A DNA stretch of 64,000 nucleotides from Bactericera cockerelli. Taxonomy: Eukaryota; Arthropoda; Insecta; Hemiptera; Triozidae. The stretch is from assembly GCA_024516035.1 (NCBI GenBank), contig CM044959.1, forward strand, positions 19,426,525 through 19,490,524. The letters are read 5' to 3'. This document shows positions 53,433 through 64,000 of this stretch, piece by piece. Position 1 is the stretch's first letter, and every line of letters starts with the position of its first letter. The position numbers and the translations under genes are program-made. Under the pieces are notes generated by a model. That model was not told the origin of the DNA. It worked only from the letters and a program-made list of their open reading frames with translations, and ran no database searches.

Positions 53433-55727
53433 ATGAACCATCCATTAGTAAATAAGAAAAAGTTGATTTTAAAATTTAACAAGTCAAAACGCAAAGTAAC
53501 CAAATATCTGGATCTCATGTTGAAATGGCTGTTCTACTGTGGCCTGTTCAGATTGCCTCAGAACAGTCTCTCCCCTAGCGGCCATCGCATGCACTCCAGC
53601 TTCATGGCCTTCGTCATCTCCCTCTACTGCCTCTACACCCTCTCCAACGCCCTCTGCGTGTTCCTCTATTCCAGCAAGAGCTATGTGGAGTTCCTGAACC
53701 GACTCTTTGAGACATCCTGCCTGACAGTCATTTTCATAGAAACACTTCTTCTCAACAAAAACGCCGAGAATATACACAAATTGCTAGACCGTATTAATAA
53801 ATTCAACTCCTCCAAAAAACTATCTGAATTGTTTGACCGGATTGAACGATGGATTTTCTCTTTGTTCACCGGACTCATTCTGTTTCCGATGATTTTCAAG
53901 ATCAGTTTACCATTTATACCGATGAAAGGCGAAGATTATGAGTTAGCAAAGAAAATCTATGCTTACAAACATCCCGAACGTAGTCTGCCTATTTGTCTGT
54001 GGCTCCCATTCCTGGATACAAGCGACCAGTGCTGGTTCTATCCGTTATATCTGCTGGAGCTCTACTTGAACATGATCACGCTAGTGATGGCGCTGGTGGA
54101 GGCTCTGTTCTTCCCATTCATCCTCCTCCATCTCGGCGGGCAGTATCTCATGTTCTCTAGTCGTCTCAAATCCCTAGGCTCATCAGCATCATCGTATTTA
54201 CACGCCAAGAAGGTGTCAGGATCAAAATATCGCCAATATTTGCAGGAAAAACAAGCGCATGAGTTACTGGAGATGAGGAATTCCATTGTTACACATCAGG
54301 ATCTGCTGGAGTTCCGAGCTCTGGTGAGAAACATTAGGTATTCATAATCTAGTTATTGTTCCACTCTTTTCCTTAGTGATTGTTTGATTTACCAACTAAA
54401 CATTTTAAAAGCTCACCAGAGACAAAGATTAATAGGAACGCCTCAAGTCTCATTTGAAGACTTTAAACAGAAACAATTGATTAAATTGCATTTTTAAAGG
54501 CGTTTATGAATTCTAATACGTAGGAAGCTGATAGTGGATGTGTTTATTATTATGAATATTATTATGAATATCTCCTCTCGAGTTGCTTCTCCATAATTGG
54601 TATTGGTATAAGTAGGGCTGTCGGCTACGAAAGCTCTTTGTCACTGCGACCTTAAATAGATCTTTTGTGACTCGAGGAGCTTCTCCATCCTCGAGAGGGT
54701 GTTACACCAGGAACGGATCTATGATCAAGTGTCTTGGTATTACTCTGTTCAAAAGGTGCGAAGGATATTATTTTGTTAGTGGACTTGATTGCCCACCATA
54801 TTCTCTCTCGTAGTCATTCCTCTTGGTGGCCCCATCATTACCCTATTGGTGAAACACTTTTGTAAACAGTTCCAAACGGCCACTTTTGGACATTATGAAC
54901 TGTGCTGAAAGGAATATTCTGCATGAGACTTTCGAACTGTGAGGGCTGATTGCTGATGTTTCCATCTGGGCGATGGGATCATCCACTCCCAACGCCATTT
55001 ATTATTATTACATTAAAAATAATGAAGTCATAATAATAAGGGATCGAGTGGGTTGAAGAGCATCCATCATCTTTGTCTTCGGACAACACATCTTGCCTCC
55101 TCGCATGAGGGGGAAAAAATGATAATTGTCGAGGTCAGTAATGTTCTTAAAAAGTTTCAATTTACCAGCTCTGGCCGAACAGATTTCCCAGCTTCGGCTG
55201 TAAAGTTTCCCGAACTTTGTGTCTTAATACGATTTCCAAGTCATAATAATTATTATTGAAAAAATGATTACCTCCGATTAGTTTTATTATTATTTCCATT
55301 ATTTTCAGCTCAACGCCATCAGCAGCCGCAACTTCGTGATCCGCATCATCCTGGTCACTTTCATCAGCAGCCTGTCCGCTCACCCGCTGTCCATCCTGCC
55401 CGAGTTCGACCGCAAGAAGCAGAGCCTCTTCGTGGGCGAGGCTATCCTAGCTCTCGGGTTCTACTTCTACAACTGCCTCATGTCCGAGACCCTGGAGTGG
55501 TCCAACTGCATCATCCGACGCAGCATGTACGCGTCACGCTGGTACGCCATGTGCCCGGCTGCGCAGCGCATGATGCTCATGTTCCTGCGACGCACGCAGA
55601 GGCCGCAGTACATCCGCACCCTGGGCGGGTGGTGGTGCTGCGGAACGTCCATTACTTGCATGTGCTCAAGCACATCTACTCCTTCATACGTTTCATCAAT
55701 TTGAAAAACAGGAGACCTGTTGTTTAA
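53433..55727 (+). CDS. Insect odorant receptor (7tm_6), two exons, frame shift near the end
   Basis: Exon 1 runs from ATG 53433 to 54323 (297 codons) and ends at the donor GTGAGA. Exon 2 starts at 55309 after TTATTTTCAG; both sides are phase 0. Exon 1 holds about four membrane segments (near residues 50-70, 78-98, 140-160 and 205-230). Exon 2 adds FVIRIILVTFISSL and FVGEAILALGFYFYNCL, then RRTQRPQYIRTLGG and finally, in another frame, LHVLKHIYSFIRFINL ending at 55725-55727. The order and C-terminal pattern fit the insect odorant receptor family, ligand-gated ion channels that work with Orco. The frame breaks within GGGCGGGTGGTGGTG (55623-55637), so exon 2 as read stops at 55704. Either the gene is a recent pseudogene or the assembly has an error there. 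Confidence 0.8.
54324..55308 (+). other. Intron of the odorant receptor gene
   Basis: 985 bases with GT-AG ends. It is AT-rich and contains an inverted pair of CTCTCGAG-type sequences (about 54576-54700). No gene is seen inside. Confidence 0.7.
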
Positions 55728-56959
55728 GGAGAGCAGGTTGAAAGTGTGTAACTAAGGGTGGAATTAATAGATGTTTTTGTAATACCTCTGTGGCGCTAAG
55801 TCATGGATTGCGTAATGTGTAAGATAGGAAAACCGACGCTTAGCAAGGATTTGTGATACATAATTTGTCAATTAATTCCGCCCTAAGTTTTTTCCAATTC
55901 GGTTGAAAGATTTCAAGTACGACAAAAAAAGTTTTGAAGTTAACTCTCAAATGTCAAATTTTAAGTACGTCTTCATTTTCCATGAGGCAGATAGCATAAA
56001 AATCAAGGCACACACTTGGTGATTATTGATAGCAGATCTAGTTGTACTTACATTTTTGTAGGTAAAGTTTTGTGAATATACATATAGTTTGTAGGATAAT
56101 ATAACACATGTGAACACCAATTTAAATATATATTAGGATGAATTGTAATTAAATAAATAGATGGTAGTGGTCAAAAAGTTTAGAAATTAAATTTTAATCC
56201 TGGAAAATTAGTAGGTGTAACTAATAATTATGTATTGACGTTTTTCCAACTTCAGACAAGTTCCGAAATGTTTTCTCGAATACAGAGTTATTTATTTGTC
56301 TTCTTCGTTCAGATTTTTTATACCTATTTGTGGTAATCACTTGTGGTAATTGCTGAATTTTTACCGATCTTGGGACTCGAAACTATCTTCTCCGTTGAAA
56401 CAATTTAAATTATTGGCATTTTTAATCTTACGCATACATTTATAAAAAGAATGTTCAACATTCACTAATTTTCTAACTTACCGTATTTGGATGACTTGAG
56501 AGTAAGTTAAAACACCGAACACGTTGTAGAAAGCCACTCACCAGTAGCATGTAACACAACAGAGCAAATGAGGGCATTCTGACTGAAGGAAATGATGTTG
56601 AAAAGGTGATAAGGAACTAGATCTTTTCAAACAATTTCCACTAACTTCAAGGACACAGAAGCACAGAAAGTAATAAAATCATTAAAAAAAGCTGCCACAA
56701 GGAAGTATGATTAGAACTAATCAAGAGTTGATATGAATCCCCGTGAGGTCCTGTGCTATATGCTGGCCCGGTTGCTCAGCAACCAGAGCAGTTATAGCAG
56801 CCGTGTTCGACATAGATGTCCACCTCGCATGCCCATTCAATCCAGTAGTGCCCCTGCGGAGATATCGACTTTCCATCCGGCAAACCCGATGAAAAGTTAT
56901 CAAAAACAATTGCTCAGGACCCGATATGATTTGGAATAATCAAGAATCTTACCAATATA
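55728..56959. other. No gene recognised
   Basis: 3' flank of the odorant receptor, AT-rich. The small frame at 56733-56939 has no recognisable content. Confidence 0.5.
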
Positions 56960-57425
56960 CGGGGTGTCCCAGGAGCAGATGAAAATATTTTAAGGGTAGG
57001 TCCTGGACTCATGGACTACCATAGAATTCTAATTTGCAGTTGGTCATTTTCCTTTTTTAAAAAGTTATGGCCAAATACTGGTTTTTCCCACAAGTCAAGA
57101 AGTCACTGAGATTGTTGATGACCAACAATTAATGTGTAAGTAATACATGTTTGGCAAGTCAAGAATATTTCTTTTCAAATTCGGTTGGTTTTGCAACCAT
57201 GGTTGCTTATAAAAACAATAAAAACTCAAAGAGATATTTAATCAAAATCAAACGTTCAACATGTTTTCTCAAAACCTATTTTTCCGAAAAAGGCGCCCCT
57301 CTTACAGACCGCTCTTCATTTGATCTGTCTCAGACCACTGGGGCTTAGGTATATGATATATTATGATAGTCCAAAGGTACTGGACGTACCCTTAAAATAT
57401 TTGCATCTGCTCCTGGGACACCCTG
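56960..57425. mobile_element. Short inverted-repeat element (MITE-like)
   Basis: The left end CGGGGTGTCCCAGGAGCAGA and the right end TCTGCTCCTGGGACACCCTG are inverted copies, and the match extends inward through AAATATTTTAAGGGTA. TA/TATA lies at each flank, as after a Tc1/mariner-type insertion. About 465 bp with no transposase frame. Confidence 0.75.
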
Positions 57426-57447
57426 TATAGTGATTGTTTATACGTCA

Positions 57448-57480
57448 GGTTATCACAACATATTAGTTTTGTGATAACCT
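57448..57480. repeat. Short palindrome
   Basis: AGGTTATCACAA and TTGTGATAACCT form an inverted repeat around a nine-base loop. Confidence 0.7.
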
Positions 57481-60027
57481 AATTCATTTCTTAGGCATAA
57501 ATTAATTTTGCTGTAGTATACAAACATTATCACTTACTACAGGTATTACTCACCAAGACCTGATGTTGGATGACTCATGATTCTACATTTGAGACACGGT
57601 GTTTGGGTGAGTATTTTTTACAATATCCATCAGGTCTCTTTATGTTATTATCTCATAAATTTAGAGGGTAGCACAGCTGAGTATGGTTGGACGCTTAAAT
57701 ACATATGCATTCAGAGTTGAAATGCAACGCCGGCGCCGACCGCCGCGCCGTCGCGAGAATCAAACCCAAGTCACCTGTGTTCACTCGGTCATGGAAACTA
57801 CTATTACCAGTGGTTGCAGCTTTTTCAGGACGATCTTAATTATATTTACTTGAAGTAGGTAGTAGGTATATTTCTCGTATGCTAACTATTAAAAGCTCTT
57901 CAGCCTGTGATTATAAATGGCAAAAAAAAAGACCTTTCTCACACTTTCTGAGCCACCCAGTATCAAACACGGCATGCATTTCTTGACCTCATCATAACCA
58001 ATAAGTATGATAACGAAGAAGAGGGATCACTGGTTTCGTGTATCCAGCGCTAGGCATTGCACGCATGGTACGTGACCTGGGTTCAATCACCAGCGGGACA
58101 GCATTGTTTTCTGCTCTGTACATGGATGTGTAGAGGCGGCGTTAACAGAGTAAAAAGAAAATAATGTAATAGAATTTGACAAATGAAGGAGGCTCTTAGT
58201 AATGCTGCGCTACCCACAAAAATTGCGAAGAGGCCTTGTGCTTCACCACAGATAATACCATACATACTTTCCTAATTCTGAGTCTTCCAAAGAAAGGAAA
58301 TCCCAACATGGGATTAAAAAAATTGAAATCGGAGCAAAAAAATATTTTTTTTTTTTTTTTTTACAAAAACGAACATAATAATTTCGATTTCTAATATTAG
58401 AAATTTTCGGAAGTAATAATTGTGATATGCAATTTTCTTGTGTCATACATTAGCATTTTCCACCCTGTCTTGAACCACCCCCTGACTCATCCCTCCTCCC
58501 CCTCAGCAGCTGTGGCGCAGGATAGGTGTATTCCCGGAAGAAAACTGTTTCTAATTAAAATGCAGGAGACAAAAAAAGGTTTACATGAAAATATCATTAA
58601 ACTGACACTACATGTCTCTTGTCGTTCGAGACTACTCCCCCTCCTCCCACCCAACTTAGCACTCCCCCTCCCTTCATATTTCCTGAAAAGTTTGAGGGTG
58701 GTTACTTTTATTATCATTAACACGCTAACTGCTATAAACCATAGATGTTACATGTAGTCAAACCAACCTCAGTATTCAATAACTCGATCGAAACTTTCGA
58801 AAGCCGTAGACGGAACTAAGTGGATTGAGTATAACTGCAGTAAGTTTGGGTGGAAAAAATTGGAAGGAGGACCCAATGATTCACGACGAAATATTGTTTA
58901 TCCAATTTGATAAATAGAATTTCACGTGTTGAAAAAAAGTTCATTCTCTTTGCTTCGGTAGGTAGTTATACAGTTTTTTTTTCTCAACATTGTATTTTAA
59001 TTCGTCATTTTCACTGTAAGAAAAATGAAATGAAAAACTTTGTCAGACAAGTCCGCCGCCATTTTGAATAAATGTTTGAGAAATTAAAAAGCATGAAGAA
59101 CACAAGAGAGACAAGACAGGAGAAGATGGCATTGGAATATTTGCATGTTCAGCTGATTTTTAATGTTTTTTTTTACGTCGATTTTATGAAACCTCTTATT
59201 TTATTTCTGAGCGAAATATCTGAAGATACCTACCTACCTGGTGTAAATAAATAGTGTACCAAATTATTTTTGAAAAAATTGCATTATTTTGGTTCACTAC
59301 CAGATGCTATCCAAAAGAAGGATTTTTTTACTTATAATAATGTTATCGTGTTGTTCATTTATAATAAAACATCTATATCTTCTTCCACGTTATAATATTA
59401 TTTTTGTAAATGGAATATTTGGAAGAACTCATCATGGGAAATAGAAAATGTGAAGAATATAAATGAAGAGATGGCTAAAATTACGAGTTACATTTATTTA
59501 AGCGATGATGCTGCAGTTATGCCAATCTAATATGAAGTCAAAACCTTGTATCAATTTCTGAACTCAAGATAAGAGGAAGGTACCAAGGAAAAATTTCAAG
59601 CCCTACAAGGAAATAAAATGCTTCCTAGCTTATAAAAAAAAAAACTTCAATTTTGTGCAGGAGGGGTTGAGAAAAGACAGTTTTAATAAACTAATAAAGA
59701 AAGATTCTCCCCCATCAAAGAAAGTAATCTAGATTATTAAAAAAAGATCATGAACACCTACAAAAAAACTTTCTACAGACCATTTTGTACTTCCTCTTTG
59801 GTAGTACCTCTAAATACCAATTCAAATTTTGATATGCTCTTGACGAATCCAACTACACGAAGTGCATTTTTTTGGCGATTTCATCAACAATAATCGCATC
59901 TGTCATTTGCATCTCCTTGAAAAGTTAATAGGTATTACATACATACATACGACCCTGCTTGAGCGGGATAAGACAGAGTAAAAGAAGAAGAAGAAGAAGA
60001 AGACATACACCTACATAATAAATTTAA
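57481..60027. other. No gene recognised
   Basis: AT-rich. A tRNA-like stretch near 58040-58105 (GACCTGGGTTCAATCACC) suggests a diverged SINE. A CCTCC-rich patch lies at 58490-58680. Confidence 0.45.
58318..58416 (+). repeat. Small dispersed repeat, copy 1
   Basis: AATTGAAATCGGAGCAAAAAA, a T-run, then CGATTTCTAATATTAGAAAT and TTTTCGGAAGTAA; matched at 61325-61400. Confidence 0.65.
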
Positions 60028-60182
60028 ACCCTCGTGGTTGTAGTAACGGCCACACCCAGGCTGGCTGAGGATAACTAGCGGAGTTGTGATAGACTGAGTG
60101 GCTGGTTGTGATTTTCCAGCGAATGCAGAGTACAACCATCTTTGTATTTATGGCCATGCAGTTGCAAGCATCGTTGAAAAAA
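60028..60182 (+). mobile_element. 5S-derived SINE, 3' body only
   Basis: CACACCCAGGCTGGCTGAGG, GGTTGTGATTTTCCAGCGAATG, and GGCCATGCAGTTGCAAGCATCG match the 3' body of the SINE at 8041. The 5S-like head is missing. Confidence 0.65.
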
Positions 60183-61235
60183 GCATCTACAATTGATGCA
60201 AGTTTATAATTAATGTATATATTTTTTTCTTACCTAATAAAGCATACTACTTATAATAATAATAATAATATGTACATAATATATGTATTATAATTATGTA
60301 ATTATATAAGATATACTGGTACAACTTGTCACTTTTCTGTTTATACTGATTAGTCTGATTACACTGATTCGTCAGAATGATCTTTTCATAATAGTTATAT
60401 AAGAAAGTATTCATGCCCTCTTGTAATAAGTTAAAGAGAAAACACTGTGTGCTACCTAAATCGGGATAAGCTTCCTTCATTTTTTTGCTGAGTTAATTTG
60501 TTTATTACTTAAATTGACATTTGATGTTGAAATTAAACTCAATTTAATAATCTTTTCATCCCCGCTCTTCTTTTAAGTCTCCTTTTAATTTCCACCGCTT
60601 TCTTAGCTAGTGAAGGACTCTTCAGAGAGTTGGTCTTTATACAGTCTTACATATTAGAAAAAAGTATTGGCGACTTGGGTAGTGGCAAATTCGATTTTGA
60701 GAAAAACTTTTGGCTGAAAAGTATGACTGTAGGTACTTTAGGATAGTAAATTAGTTTGAAAATAAAACACAGATTTTTTATTGTAATGGTTTTGTTCATT
60801 TCGAGCTAAGGTCGGAGAAGTACGAGTACATAAATCCTTTCAGCTACTTTCACACTGTTTAATGTTTAATAATGATCTCTATGAAATGAACAAATTTTCT
60901 TTACCTACTAGAATTCTGGCAGACTGGGCATTACTGTACTCAAGTTTGAACAACCGGGACCAAATGCCCTGGGCCCGAACAGGGGAATAATTGGGGGCCG
61001 CAATAGTAGTCATTAGGCCAAAAGCCTTGTGGATCTGCAAAGTTATGCACGACCCTGGTACTGGGGACTCAGGAGGTTATTATTATTATCTGACCTGCTT
61101 GCAGGGTTTTCAGTGAAACCCTTACAATTAACACTGCGACCTAGTTAGATCTATATTGTGACCAGTTGATTCTATTCGGTTTTAACGTCCACGTGTTTAG
61201 AGGGGACAGAATTTTCTTTGAAAAGTCTGCCCCAA
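60183..61235. other. No gene recognised
   Basis: AT-rich with (AAT)n near 60254-60270. No supported frame. Confidence 0.5.
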
Positions 61236-61302
61236 CCGAGAGTCGAACTCGAGACCTCTGGACTACGGGCAGTAGTCACAACCGTTACGCCACGCCAGGA
61301 GG
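61236..61302 (-). mobile_element. tRNA-like head of another SINE family
   Basis: The minus strand reads GGCGTGGCGTAACGGTTGTG, an A-box-like start, and later GAGTTCGACTC, a B box. The acceptor stem does not close, so this is not a tRNA gene. Confidence 0.55.
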
Positions 61303-61324
61303 TTATGAAACATCCAGAAATATG

Positions 61325-61400
61325 AAAAAAATTGAAATCAGAGTAAAAAAATATTTTTTTTTGTTCCGATTTCTAGTATTAGAAATTTTTCGGAAGTAAA
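61325..61400 (+). repeat. Small dispersed repeat, copy 2
   Basis: Matches 58318-58416, with the internal palindrome TTTCTAGTATTAGAAA. Confidence 0.65.
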
Positions 61401-61950
61401 ATCAATGAACTAGATGTGAGTCATGGGGATATTCTGGAACCTGGAGGGCTGAGACCAGCAGGGAATTTGATCTTCAATTTTTTTTTGGAATTTCGGCACT
61501 GAGAGAGACTTAATAATTATTATAACTATCTTAAAAATCTCAGGATTTGAATAAGATTAGGATAATTTCAGAAAAGTTAATTAAAGAAAAATAATAATTT
61601 GTGTGGAAAAGAAAGAAAAAAGCTTCAAAGAAAATTAAGAAATTAGAATTCATCAGACCGGGATAATTGTTTCTCTTCTACCTTGGGCTGATCTCTGGGG
61701 GTTCTTTCACTTGCAAATCTTTCCTTGGATATCTTTTTCAAGCTTTTCAGTGTGTTTTGGGAGAAAACCATTTTTATTTGCGATTACTCTAGGTTTACTA
61801 GATAATATATTTAGATGTATTTAGAATTCAGAAATACATATATTTAGATTTACTAAATTCTTAAGAAAGGACTAGTAAAGGCATGCAGAAGTCAGCCATG
61901 TAGGCAAGTGTTTCATATCCCTCTGTCGACCAATGACCTACTCTCCTTAT

Positions 61951-62107
61951 ATAAAAAAGAAAAGTTATCTTATTTGTGTTAATCACTTTCGTGATATCAC
62001 AACCACTCAAACTAATTTTACTAAATCTACGCTGAAACCGGGACTTGAACCATCGACCTCCAGGTTACAAGTCTGCCGCCTTATCGATCAAGCTACTGAG
62101 TTCGGTT
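61951..62107 (-). mobile_element. tRNA-derived SINE, full-length
   Basis: Minus-strand copy, with the tRNA-like head at its right end (CTTATCGATCAAGCTACTGA) and the tail at its left. The 12-base duplication TACTCTCCTTAT flanks it at 61939-61950 and 62108-62119. Confidence 0.88.
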
Positions 62108-62145
62108 TACTCTCCTTATCTTACATCTATGGGCATATTGGAAAC

Positions 62146-62350
62146 CTATTTAGTTTTTGGCATCGTCTACATTATGTCTCCACACTCCATGCTCTACTGT
62201 GATTCCCATTTTTCTGGCATGTTTTTCTACTTGATCGAACCCACTCATTCTTGGTCTTCCTCTTGGTCTCGAACCCTTGGGTGTTTCTTCTATCACTTTC
62301 TTTAGTTGACTTTCATCTTCCTTCCAAACAGTCATGTGCCATCCATCTTA
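62146..62350 (-). pseudogene. 3' fragment of a LINE reverse transcriptase
   Basis: The minus strand encodes RPRGRPRMSGFDQVEKHARK with an upstream Lys/Glu-rich stretch, the pattern of the C-terminal tail of LINE reverse transcriptases. A further piece, RLRWMAHDCLEGR, lies in another frame just upstream, so the copy is frameshifted. No catalytic part is present. Confidence 0.7.
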
Positions 62351-63379
62351 AACGCCTGCTCCTAGCGTGTGTCACTATATGTGGTAGATAGTAGAGGATT
62401 CTTATTTCTTGGATTTCCTACTTCTCCATATTTCATCTCCTTGAATTGGCCCATAAATTCTCCGGAATAAAATATTCAGCCTCTATTTTTACCAAGTCTA
62501 TTTTAGTCTTCGGGTTTGATCTTTCTACCCACAAAACTAATATAACTATAACTACACAACAAGCACACGGACTCGAAGTCGGTAGCGAAGTTATCGCTAA
62601 ATTACGCTAACCAAGTTGCTTGAAATGGCAACGTTGAATTCATCTGTAGTGCTATCTAGTGTTGAACAGCCGTACTTTTAGCATTTCTTGTATTTTTAAA
62701 GAATAAAAATCAATGGGATTTCTTCTCTTCAGACTCGTGTAGATTCACCCGACAACAACTAGATGGCAGCGCGCATTATTCTTACATTTGGAGTGGTGTG
62801 AAGTCTGTTAGTCTCTGGTGAAATAAATACAATATCGTCAAAATATTACAGGGTTCATAAAAAACACAACGAATTGTTGAAAAAATCAGTTTAATACCCT
62901 CAAAAAATCAGTTTGATCTTACTTGAGCCTTTCAAATTTTTGTTCGACGTCTCGGGCCTCAGGCAAATGCGTCTATGACATAAGTATTGTAACATGAAAG
63001 TCCTAGTTTTATTTGGTTGGGATATACCTACCAATCCCAGTAGCCTCACCATGTTGTTACCTAATAAGAACTTGGCCCATCAGATTATCTACCTGAAAAC
63101 GCTTTTATTATCATAATACATTATTGTGATCGCATTTTCAAATAGGTAAATGAGCAAAACATCAAAGCACTGCTGAGAATCTGAACCTCCAAGCATCCAT
63201 GGAGCAGCTGGATTTGTAGTATAATAGCGCCTCCACCACCTGACTATAAAACAATGCTTGCGTACCGAACATAAGAATGTAAATACGAATTGAAACATCT
63301 TTTTTGAAAATTTAGATGTAATTAATATGTCATTCAAACAACTACAACATGGTCAAATGATGGATAAAATCACAATTAG
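62351..63379. other. No gene recognised
   Basis: AT-rich. Frame 63089-63337 (minus) has no recognisable content. Confidence 0.5.
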
Positions 63380-63530
63380 ATAGCTTGATCGATAAGGCGG
63401 CGGACTTGTAAGCTGGAGGTCGGTGGTACAAGTCCCGGTTTCAACGTAGATTTAATGAAGCGAGTTTGAGTAATTGTTATATCACGACAGTGATTTACTC
63501 AAATATGATAACTTAATTTAAAAAAAAGGA
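63380..63530 (+). mobile_element. tRNA-derived SINE
   Basis: TAGCTTGATCGATAAGGCGG, GGACTTGTAAGCTGGAGG and a B-box remnant are followed by GCGAGTTTGAGTAATTGTTA, the tail CAAATATGATAAC and an A-run. Confidence 0.85.
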
Positions 63531-63945
63531 AAAAAAAGAAGATAGGAACCTCTCTCGAAAAAAAAAAATATTTCATGGCCAAATATTTTGGAGAAAAAAA
63601 AAGAAATAACACAAATCAATATTTTTCTTTGCACGACTGTACTTAGTCCTTTCCTCGTTCGAAAGAGAAAATTGGCAAACCGACATTACTAGCCGAAGGC
63701 AGAGTTGGTAACAAGATTGTTACATCACCTGGCTTGTAACAAGATGCCAAAATACTTGCCAAGTGTCAACTATGCAACAAGAAGTACTAGATCTGGTTTT
63801 GATGTAAAAATAATGTGCATGGAGAGACTTTTCAAGTTACATACAAGGTGTCTACGGTCCCATGTTCTTCATAGAAAATTTCAGATCAAATTTCAGAGGA
63901 CATTGAAGAAGATATTGAGAAAAATGCAAAAAGCATATTATTTTT

Positions 63946-64000
63946 ATAATAATAAAACTCTTTAGTGGAAGGTAACCACTGGGCGAGGTTAATGCTTAAA
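63946..64000 (+). repeat. Short dispersed repeat, copy 2 (cut by window end)
   Basis: Matches 43905-43966 (AATAAAACTCTTTAG and GGCGAGGTTAATGCTTAAA). Confidence 0.5.

Overview
The window looks like an insect nuclear contig, probably hemipteran and possibly planthopper (low confidence on the exact group). It is AT-rich and gene-poor, has spliced host genes, and includes an insect-type odorant receptor, two alanine tRNA genes and many transposable elements and SINEs. I see no bacterial operons, CRISPR array or rRNA operon.

Layout. 1-2757: a 5'-truncated LINE with endonuclease and reverse transcriptase, frameshifted, next to an inverted ORF1-like start. 3004-3657: an orphan CCHC plus restriction-like endonuclease domain from another non-LTR element, minus strand. 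4792-7906: a 36-bp minisatellite split by a very young, internally deleted Gypsy-type LTR element (5083-7859). It has identical 110-bp LTRs, a 5-bp target duplication, and one open gag-protease-integrase frame lacking reverse transcriptase and RNase H. 8041-8298: a 5S-rRNA-derived SINE. 8309-25303: mostly featureless AT-rich sequence with one tRNA-derived SINE.

25304-39025 is the main object: a Polinton/Maverick-type virus-like element of about 13.7 kb. Its long terminal inverted repeats are built from 505-bp tandem units. Rightward genes in the left half are a 5'-truncated penton-like gene, a 58-codon basic protein and a double-jelly-roll major capsid protein, joined by ATGA overlaps; a DUF8207-type gene diverges from them. 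The centre holds three unrecognised small genes and a protein-primed family B DNA polymerase that has lost its exonuclease part. A frameshifted conserved gene follows. The right half has a leftward block (Cys-containing protein, long coiled-coil protein, chromodomain integrase) and a C-terminally anchored membrane protein. The element could once replicate (PolB), integrate (integrase) and form capsids (DJR plus penton). This copy is damaged in at least three genes, and I find no packaging ATPase or maturation protease.

39026-64000: host sequence with SINEs (one nested in another), a second 5S-derived SINE, tRNA-Ala(TGC) and tRNA-Ala(CGC), a 25-bp minisatellite, and a two-exon gene for a putative secreted protein with a TATA box. 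A minus-strand terminal exon of unknown identity, a two-exon odorant receptor with an apparent frameshift near its C-terminus, a short inverted-repeat element, and fragments of LINEs and SINEs complete the window.
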